Source: Opitutales bacterium (GTDB lineage: Bacteria > Verrucomicrobiota > Verrucomicrobiia > Opitutales > Oceanipulchritudinaceae). From it: DNA of 12,807 nt. The stretch covers positions 1 to 12,807 of the forward strand of contig SKLD01000117.1 in the NCBI GenBank assembly GCA_007123395.1, written 5' to 3'. The notes below the pieces were generated by a model. It did not search any database, had not been told where the DNA came from, and worked only from the letters and a program-made list of their open reading frames with translations. Below are positions 8,404-12,807 of the stretch, piece after piece; position 1 is the stretch's first letter; every line of letters starts with the position of its first letter. The position numbers and the translations under genes are program-made.

Positions 8404-8552
8404 TTTCCAAATCCTCGGAGGTTTTCCAGAAAGGTTCAAGCACGCATACGCGTTATCCGCAATACTTATATTGGATTTTCCTTAGGCAAAGACGTAATGA
8501 TTAATGCGGGCTCTAGGAGAGTCGACTGTGCGGCAGGGCGACCGCCCCCTGT
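8404..8552 (-). promoter_or_regulatory. AT-rich spacer with candidate promoter and inverted repeat upstream of the rmlA-like gene
   Basis: This 149-nt gap splits the minus-strand block into two likely transcription units. Just after the aminotransferase stop, 8534-8551 can form a GC-rich hairpin (CAGGG/CCCTG, loop 8). No T-run follows, so it is at best a weak terminator. Further on, the minus strand carries TATAAG (8470-8465), five of six matches to a -10 box, but with no good -35 at 16-18 nt. The box sits inside an inverted repeat, CAATA (8460-8464), CTTA, TATTG (8469-8473), flanked by ATCC/GGAT remnants. The Shine-Dalgarno GAGGA lies 8 nt before the ATG at 8403. No small gene is apparent here. 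Confidence 0.35.
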
Positions 8553-9677
8553 TCAGACCTCCTCAAAAAACCGTCGCACCGCCCCCACAACCTCCGCGCG
8601 CTCGCGGTCGGTAAGCTCCGGAAAAACGGGAATACTGAGAACCTCGCGTGCCAGCGCTGCGCAGACAGGCACGCTCTCCCCGCCGCGGCCCGTCCCGGCA
8701 AAACAAGGCTGCTCGTGCAGAGGCACCGGGTAATAGACCTCCGAGCCGATGCCCGCCTCGGCGAGAAATCCACGCAGCGCGTCCCGCCGTTCCCCGCCGA
8801 CACGCAGGGTGTATTGGTTCCACACCGACTCCATGCCTCCGTGGACGGTGGGCAGGGCGAGCCCGTCAATACCGGAAAGAGCGGCGTTGTAGAAGGCAGC
8901 GTGGGCGCGGCGGGAAGCGTGGAAGGAGTCAAGGTGGGGCAGCTTCACCCTCAGAAGGGCGGCTTGCAGCGCATCCATGCGGAAATTCCCTCCCACTATA
9001 CCGTGATGGTATTTGGGGTGCATGCCGTGGTTGCGCAGGTGCTTTGCGCGCTCCGCAAGCGCGCTGTCGGTCGTCACGAGCAGGCCCGCGTCGCCGAATG
9101 CACCGAGATTCTTTGTCGGATAAAAGCTGAAAACACCGAATATACCGAAAGAACCCACGCGTTTTCCGCCATAGCGGGCGCCGACGGCCTGCGCGGCGTC
9201 TTCGACCACATGGAGCCCGTGCTCTTTCGCAAGCGCGGCAAGGCAGTCCATGTCGCAGGGCTGGCCGAAAAGGTGTACGGGGATGATCGCCTTTGTCGCG
9301 GGACCGGTCTTTCGGGCGGCATCGGCGAGGTCGATGTTGAAGGTGTCCGGCAGCACATCCACCCACACCGGCGTCGCGCCGAGGCGCACGACCGCGCCCG
9401 CGGTTCCAAAAAACGTAAAGGCCGGGCATAGCACCTCGTCCCCCGGCCCGATGCCGAGCGCCATCATTGCGACCAGCAAAGCATCCGTCCCCGAACTCAT
9501 GGAGACGGCGTGCGGCACCTCAAGATACTCCGCGATCTCGCGTTCGAACGCATCGACCTCCGGCCCGAAGATGAACTGGCCGGAGCTTATGACACGATCA
9601 TAAGCAACATCGAGCCCGTTGCGGAGGGGCGCGTGCTGGCGGGAAAAATCCAGAAGCGGAACAGCCATGGGAGCCAT
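8553..9677 (-). CDS. DegT/DnrJ/EryC1/StrS-family PLP-dependent sugar aminotransferase
   Basis: This 374-residue cytoplasmic enzyme belongs to the family that transfers an amino group, usually from glutamate, to a keto sugar bound to a nucleotide. Landmarks: VPLLDFSRQ (6-14), SGQFIFGPEV (32-41), SSGTDALLVA (61-70, PLP phosphate contact), GDEVLCPAFTFFGTAGAV (79-96), IPVHLFGQPCDMD (132-144), VVEDAAQAVGA with Asp160 stacking the cofactor, and FSFYPTKNLGAFGDAG with Schiff-base Lys189. C-terminal MESVWNQYTLR and SEVYYPVPLHEQP complete the family pattern. The sequence resembles the WbpE/WlbE type that makes 3-amino sugars from UDP-linked uronic acids, but the substrate cannot be fixed by eye. ATG 9677 is preferred because GGTGAG, made by the last two menE codons, lies 8 nt upstream. 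ATG 9668 (MAVPLLDF) is the alternative. The 5-nt gap implies cotranscription with menE, although the pathways differ. The substrate-making partners are not in the window. Confidence 0.93.
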   Translation of the reverse strand: MAPMAVPLLDFSRQHAPLRNGLDVAYDRVISSGQFIFGPEVDAFEREIAEYLEVPHAVSMSSGTDALLVAMMALGIGPGDEVLCPAFTFFGTAGAVVRLGATPVWVDVLPDTFNIDLADAARKTGPATKAIIPVHLFGQPCDMDCLAALAKEHGLHVVEDAAQAVGARYGGKRVGSFGIFGVFSFYPTKNLGAFGDAGLLVTTDSALAERAKHLRNHGMHPKYHHGIVGGNFRMDALQAALLRVKLPHLDSFHASRRAHAAFYNAALSGIDGLALPTVHGGMESVWNQYTLRVGGERRDALRGFLAEAGIGSEVYYPVPLHEQPCFAGTGRGGESVPVCAALAREVLSIPVFPELTDRERAEVVGAVRRFFEEV

Positions 9678-9682
9678 CTTCC

Positions 9683-10921
9683 CTACTCACCCCGTAAAGA
9701 AAAGCTCTTTCGCAGGGCCGCCGCATCCACTTTGCCCGCCGAGGTGCGCGGCAGGCGCTCCAGCGCAAGCCACACTTTCGGGCGCTCCTCGGGAGCAAGC
9801 AGGGCGCGGGCGCGGGCGCGCCAAAACGCCTCCTTTCCACTTTCTGCTACCTCCACCGCAGCGACCACGCGCTCGCCCCAATCCATATCCGGTTCGCCAA
9901 AAACAAACACCGCCCCAACGCCCTCCATCCCCGAGAGCACCTGCTCCACTCGCTCCGCCGAAACCTTCTTGCCTCCTGTGTTGATCACACGGTCCAACCG
10001 CCCTTCGACGACAAGGCTGCCCTCCGGCGACCAGCGCCCTGCGTCCGGTGCCGCCCACGGGCCCGGCCTGCGCGGGAGAAACCCGGATGCCTCGAGATAT
10101 CCTTCAAACAGTGCCGCCGAATCGACCGACAGACGCCCGCCCTTGTCGACCGACAAACGCACATGGGGCAGCGCCGGTCCGCAGCCGTCCGTGCCGCGCA
10201 GAAAGTCAGCAGGCGGCAGCACCGTTACCATCGCCGCAGTCTCCGTCATGCCATAGCAAGGTGCGAGAGGCAGGCCGCGCCGCCATGCCTCCGCGCGCAC
10301 CGCAGGCGGCAATGCCGCGCCGCCCGCCAAAATCATGCCGAACCCCCGCAGAAACGCGTCTGCGGCAGGCACCGCCAAAAGGCGGGCAAGCTGCGTGGGG
10401 ACGAGCGAAAGACAAGCTCCCCGTCCGGGCGGCGTCGCAAAGCGCCCCGCCAGCCACGCGCGGTAATTCCCCGCCACCGCCGTGCCGCCGCAGGCAGCCG
10501 CGCGCAGAAAAGGCATCAAACCGCCCACATGATGCGCGGGCAGCACGCTCCAATGCTCCCGAATCTCCGGAAACGTCTCTGCGAATCCGCACGCCGCCGC
10601 ACCCAGCGTCCGCCCCCTGTGTCGGCAAAAACGCGCCCCGCCCGTCGTCCCGCCCGTCGCCATCCATACCGCTCCCGCCGTCCGCGCCTCCCGCCGGGCC
10701 AACACCGCCGCGAGGTCCGCGCCGCGCGCGCCTTCCTCAGGTTCCGCAAGCGCTACCGGAAACCCCGCACCGACCGCCGCCGCAAATCGCTCCCATGCCG
10801 GACGCGCGCCAGGTTCCGAAACCACCGCAAGCGGACCCGCTTCCGCCCGCTCGCCACCCGCCGCCAGCAACCATGCCGCGACGTGTTTCGGCGGGTTTAT
10901 CGGCTTGTCAGCGTATCCCAT
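9683..10921 (-). CDS. menE: AMP-forming acyl-CoA ligase, likely o-succinylbenzoate-CoA ligase
   Basis: This 412-residue ANL-superfamily enzyme would activate o-succinylbenzoate with ATP and CoA in menaquinone synthesis. Core motifs are the phosphate loop ATGGTTGG (88-95), the adenine motif CYGMTETAAM, the hinge RLDRVINTGGKKVSAERVEQ near 312-331 and the catalytic Lys397 in PRTSAGKVD. The MenE call rests on the neighbour: menC lies directly upstream, its stop falling 25 nt inside this gene, so translation is probably coupled. Oddities: the phosphate loop comes at residue 88, whereas full-length ANL enzymes usually have it near 150 or later, so the N-terminal subdomain is reduced. The Lys usual just after the loop is absent (GGTTGGARF). 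The DNA is very GC-rich and the protein is rich in Ala, Gly and Arg. ATG 10921 starts MGYADKPINPP behind a close GGAG. Ligase certain, substrate probable. Confidence 0.88.
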   Translation of the reverse strand: MGYADKPINPPKHVAAWLLAAGGERAEAGPLAVVSEPGARPAWERFAAAVGAGFPVALAEPEEGARGADLAAVLARREARTAGAVWMATGGTTGGARFCRHRGRTLGAAACGFAETFPEIREHWSVLPAHHVGGLMPFLRAAACGGTAVAGNYRAWLAGRFATPPGRGACLSLVPTQLARLLAVPAADAFLRGFGMILAGGAALPPAVRAEAWRRGLPLAPCYGMTETAAMVTVLPPADFLRGTDGCGPALPHVRLSVDKGGRLSVDSAALFEGYLEASGFLPRRPGPWAAPDAGRWSPEGSLVVEGRLDRVINTGGKKVSAERVEQVLSGMEGVGAVFVFGEPDMDWGERVVAAVEVAESGKEAFWRARARALLAPEERPKVWLALERLPRTSAGKVDAAALRKSFSLRGE

Positions 10922-11898
10922 AGCTCCGCGAGACGGGCCGGCCCCATGTCTTTCGAAGACAGCTCGGGCCTCGCCGGAAATCCACCCAGCCCGTCGTCGA
11001 AAAACGAAAGCGTGCCGAAACCCGCCGCGTCATTGACGCCCACCGCATCCGCTACGCGCAACGCATTGTGGATGCCGAATCCCGTCTCAAAGACCGACGA
11101 TACGATCATGCGGTTGTTCAGCGGCCAGAACATACGCGGAAGCGCGAGCGGGTCGCCGATCAAAAGCGGCTTTATAATGATCGGCCCCTTCCACATGCGC
11201 GCCGAGACCAACGTCACCAACTGGCCGACAGCCGACACCGACTCGTCCAGCGCAAGCTGCGTCTGGAACTCATTGGCGATCTCCGCCGCAGTCTCTTCCT
11301 CGCCCGCCGGAAGCGGTTGTTCCAGAAAATCCACCCCCGCGCGGCCCTTCAGAAACTCCAGCCACATTCGCGTGTGGGCGGCGTCAAGCGCACCGTTGGC
11401 GTCGAGCCGCAAACGCCCCTCCGGAGGCAACCCGTCAAGCAACTGGTCCACCACCGCCTGCTCCGTCTCCGCATCCGTCACGCCGATCTTCAGCTTGAAG
11501 CACCGATAGCCGGAGTCCACCGCCCGCTCCAACCCGAGGATAGCCCGCTCCGCCGCAGGCAACAGCGCGCAGTTGGCAAACGTATACTCAAGCGAGGGCT
11601 CTGCGATCATCCACCGCGCCGAAGCCAAGGCAAACCGGCAGCACGGCAGGTCGCGCGGCAGCCCGTCCAGCATTTCGTCCGTCACCCGTTCGCCCAACGA
11701 AAGCAACGCCTTGCGCGCACGCACCACAGACTCGCAGCCCGCGCGCCGCAGCGGCGCCACCTCGCCATACCCCACGCGGTCGTCGGGATCCGTCAACCGC
11801 ACAACGATGCCGTCACGCACCGTCCATCGCCCGTCGGCAGTGTTCAGCGGCTGGTTCAGACGGCGACGGTAGCCGCGAATATCAATCCGGTATTCCAC
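10897..11898 (-). CDS. menC: o-Succinylbenzoate synthase
   Basis: This 333-residue enolase-superfamily enzyme dehydrates SHCHC to o-succinylbenzoate in the menaquinone pathway. The full catalytic set is present at near-canonical spacing: the KxK pair Lys135/Lys137 in FKLKIG, metal ligands Asp166 (LDANGA), Glu193 (DFLEQPL) and Asp218 (LALDES), and Lys243 (IIIKPLLIGD). The capping domain begins YRIDIRGYRRRLNQPL. The start is GTG 11898, because GGGAGG precedes it by exactly 5 nt and the protein then begins at the usual family N-terminus. The frame stays open upstream to ATG 11991, but those 31 residues look unlike any MenC. The stop at 10897 falls inside menE. As the first gene of the menC-menE-aminotransferase unit, it should be read from a promoter in the AT-rich spacer to its right. 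menF, menD, menH and menB are not in the window. Confidence 0.95.
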   Translation of the reverse strand: MEYRIDIRGYRRRLNQPLNTADGRWTVRDGIVVRLTDPDDRVGYGEVAPLRRAGCESVVRARKALLSLGERVTDEMLDGLPRDLPCCRFALASARWMIAEPSLEYTFANCALLPAAERAILGLERAVDSGYRCFKLKIGVTDAETEQAVVDQLLDGLPPEGRLRLDANGALDAAHTRMWLEFLKGRAGVDFLEQPLPAGEEETAAEIANEFQTQLALDESVSAVGQLVTLVSARMWKGPIIIKPLLIGDPLALPRMFWPLNNRMIVSSVFETGFGIHNALRVADAVGVNDAAGFGTLSFFDDGLGGFPARPELSSKDMGPARLAELWDTLTSR

Positions 11899-11903
11899 AA
11901 TGT

Positions 11904-11909
11904 CCTCCC
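11904..11909 (-). promoter_or_regulatory. Shine-Dalgarno GGGAGG that sets the menC GTG start
   Basis: The minus strand reads GGGAGG, five bases ACATT, then GTG at 11898-11896. This is the strongest ribosome binding site on the minus strand of the window, and it is why GTG 11898 is chosen over the in-frame ATG 93 nt upstream. Confidence 0.8.
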
Positions 11910-12038
11910 GAAAACTCCAAACGCTGGCACTTTTACCGCATCCATGCAACCGAAAGCTCGCCTCCCTGCCCGACCACAACCGCCGCAGCACTGCCGCCGC
12001 TTGTCAATTGAATATTTCTATTTAATAAAATAAATCTG

Positions 12039-12096
12039 TTTCAGAAATAAATCATTTGACGAAAAACAACTCATTTCATAATTAAATTATTTGACG
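12039..12096. repeat. Two 23-bp direct repeats, 35 bp apart start to start
   Basis: Copies lie at 12039-12061 and 12074-12096. Base-by-base comparison gives 20 of 23 identities, with mismatches at repeat positions 6, 9 and 15. Both begin TTTCA, contain the palindrome AAAT-N-ATTT at repeat positions 11-19, and end ATTTGACG. A partial third match, AAATAAATC, sits at 12028-12036, 17 bp before the same string in copy 1. The pair lies in the AT-rich spacer between menC and the plus-strand exported protein. This suggests tandem operator sites or a duplicated promoter element. Identity is directly counted; the role is inferred. Confidence 0.75.
12056..12082 (+). promoter_or_regulatory. Candidate promoter for the exported-protein gene
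   Basis: TTGACG (12056-12061) matches five of six bases of a sigma-70 -35 box, and CATAAT (12077-12082) matches five of six of a -10 box. The 15-bp spacer is shorter than the ideal 17. Transcription from here would leave an untranslated leader of roughly 75 nt before the ATG at 12166. The leader contains a purine-rich run (GGGAGGGGGGAAG, 12102-12114) with no start codon at usable spacing. A second TTGACG at 12091 has no matching -10. Confidence 0.3.
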
Positions 12097-12165
12097 CGGA
12101 AGGGAGGGGGGAAGTCGGCTTCGAATCTCCCATCGGTTCTTGCGAACAATCATCGGCTGTGCGTA

Positions 12166-12807
12166 ATGTCGCTTACTGTTTTGAAGTTTGGAATCTTAAG
12201 ACGCGCCCTTTTCGCCACCGCCGCCGCCTGCGCGTGCGCGCCTGCCGCGGCGACCGAGGAGGCCCTTGCCGCGAACTCGCCCTTCATCCCGGCCGACTTC
12301 GAGCCGCCGCGTGAGCGGAGCGAGCAGCCGGAGCGGCCCTCGCGTCCCGAGCCTCCGCGCGACCTTGAGTTCCGCGGCGTCTACGAACTCGCGGGAACGG
12401 TCAAAGTGAACATCCATGACCGCGGCGCGGGCGAGGGACATTGGGTGCGCCTCAACGACAGTTCGGCTGATTTCCACGTCAAGGAGTTCTCCGAAGCAGA
12501 CAACAGCATCATCCTCGACGCTGACGGCGAGGCGACGCAACTGGTCCTCGAATCCTCCCGCGAATCCCCCGGCGCGCCGGACGGAAGCCCCCCCGAGACA
12601 GATCTGCCGGATCCTCAGTCGTCCCCTGCCGCATCCGCGAGGCGTCCGCCGAGACCGCGCCCTGGCGCCGCCCCGGCCTCCCCGCCGCAACCGCCCGAGG
12701 TTCCCGAAGGTGTCCAGCGGCCGGAGCCTGTCGACGGCACCCCCCAACCGCCGTCAGGGGAACCGGCCCAACCGCCCGGGACCGTCGAAGACCCCGCCCC
12801 GCCCCCC
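12166..12807 (+). CDS. Exported proline-rich protein of unknown function, 3' truncated by the window edge
   Basis: The frame is open from ATG 12166 through the last base (214 residues visible). The N-terminus has a Sec-type signal: MSLTVLKFGILRR as the charged region, then LFATAAACACAPAAA, with probable cleavage after the Ala run near residue 28. A lipobox is doubtful because -3 would be Ala. A mature Pro/Glu/Arg-rich stretch (about 45-65) leads into a compact domain at about 67-128: LEFRGVYELAGTVKVNIHD, then GHWVRLNDSSADFHVKEF and NSIILDADGEATQLVLES. After that the chain is a disordered Pro-rich tail running off the edge. The domain resembles small exported beta domains I associate with Verrucomicrobiota secretion or pilus loci (GspC/PilP-like), but I cannot confirm this. 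The start has no good Shine-Dalgarno, yet the frame is open only back to 12082 and no other start gives a better signal peptide. It is divergent from menC across the repeat-bearing spacer. The opposite-strand frame there is a GC-rich shadow. Confidence 0.75.
   Translation, partial: MSLTVLKFGILRRALFATAAACACAPAAATEEALAANSPFIPADFEPPRERSEQPERPSRPEPPRDLEFRGVYELAGTVKVNIHDRGAGEGHWVRLNDSSADFHVKEFSEADNSIILDADGEATQLVLESSRESPGAPDGSPPETDLPDPQSSPAASARRPPRPRPGAAPASPPQPPEVPEGVQRPEPVDGTPQPPSGEPAQPPGTVEDPAPPP

Noticed and set aside
8534..8551. Hairpin after the aminotransferase, considered as an intrinsic terminator.
   Set aside because: The stem is only 5 bp and no T-run follows on the minus strand; noted only within the spacer entry.
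8553..8575. T6 run near the 3' end of the aminotransferase gene, considered as a second slippery site.
   Set aside because: The codons are CGG TTT TTT GAG, so the heptamer begins with G and does not fit X XXY YYZ; no downstream gene is in reach.
10163..11509. Long plus-strand open frame of 448 codons opposite menE and menC.
   Set aside because: It is antisense to two genes with intact catalytic motifs and encodes an Arg-rich, motif-free product typical of frames opposite GC-rich genes.
11899..11991. N-terminal extension of menC to ATG 11991.
   Set aside because: The GGGAGG site places the start at GTG 11898, and the added residues do not look like MenC.
12002..12007. Perfect TTGACA on the minus strand upstream of menC, considered as a -35 box.
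   Set aside because: Nothing resembling a -10 box lies 15-19 nt downstream; that stretch is GC-rich.
12196..12747. Minus-strand open frame of 183 codons at the right edge.
   Set aside because: The product is Gly/Arg low-complexity. The plus strand there has a signal peptide and a folded-domain pattern and is open to the edge.

Overview
The window is a single stretch of bacterial chromosome, densely coding, with no RNA gene, insertion sequence, phage gene or CRISPR array that I can see. The protein set points to the Verrucomicrobiota, most likely an Opitutae-like lineage. This assignment is inference: the TPR protein, the TrpD subfamily (with its FNILGPLINP block and CIDELTTAGENRVAGFG segment) and the exported protein at the right edge resemble proteins I associate with that group, but I ran no search. 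Base composition is uneven. By hand count, block 541-600 is about 42% GC, block 10261-10320 about 80%, and intergenic block 12001-12060 about 18%.

Layout. Positions 1-3612 (+) hold the 3' 1203 codons of a very large beta-rich AsmA/YdbH-like envelope protein, cut by the left edge. It converges on a long minus-strand block. Read in its own direction (right to left), that block starts with menC (GTG start behind a strong Shine-Dalgarno), then menE (25-nt overlap), then a DegT/DnrJ/EryC1-type sugar aminotransferase (5-nt gap). A 149-nt AT-rich gap with a possible promoter follows. Then come an RmlA-like sugar-1-phosphate nucleotidyltransferase, trpD, glmM (ATGA overlap with trpD) and a TPR protein (5-nt gap or TTGA overlap). 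Right of menC, a divergent AT-rich spacer carries a 23-bp direct repeat. It leads into a plus-strand gene for an exported, proline-rich protein that is cut by the right edge.

How the genes work together. MenC and MenE are consecutive steps of the o-succinylbenzoate route to menaquinone. The aminotransferase, the RmlA-like enzyme and GlmM all belong to activated-sugar metabolism for the cell envelope, and the AsmA-like protein is also an envelope component. TrpD is the outsider, a tryptophan-pathway enzyme with no other trp gene in view. The most striking local signal is a T TTT TTT heptamer in correct phase near the end of trpD. A -1 shift there would read straight into glmM and give a TrpD-GlmM fusion of about 801 residues. 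No complete new multi-gene defence or mobile system is evident; the points worth a second look are local.
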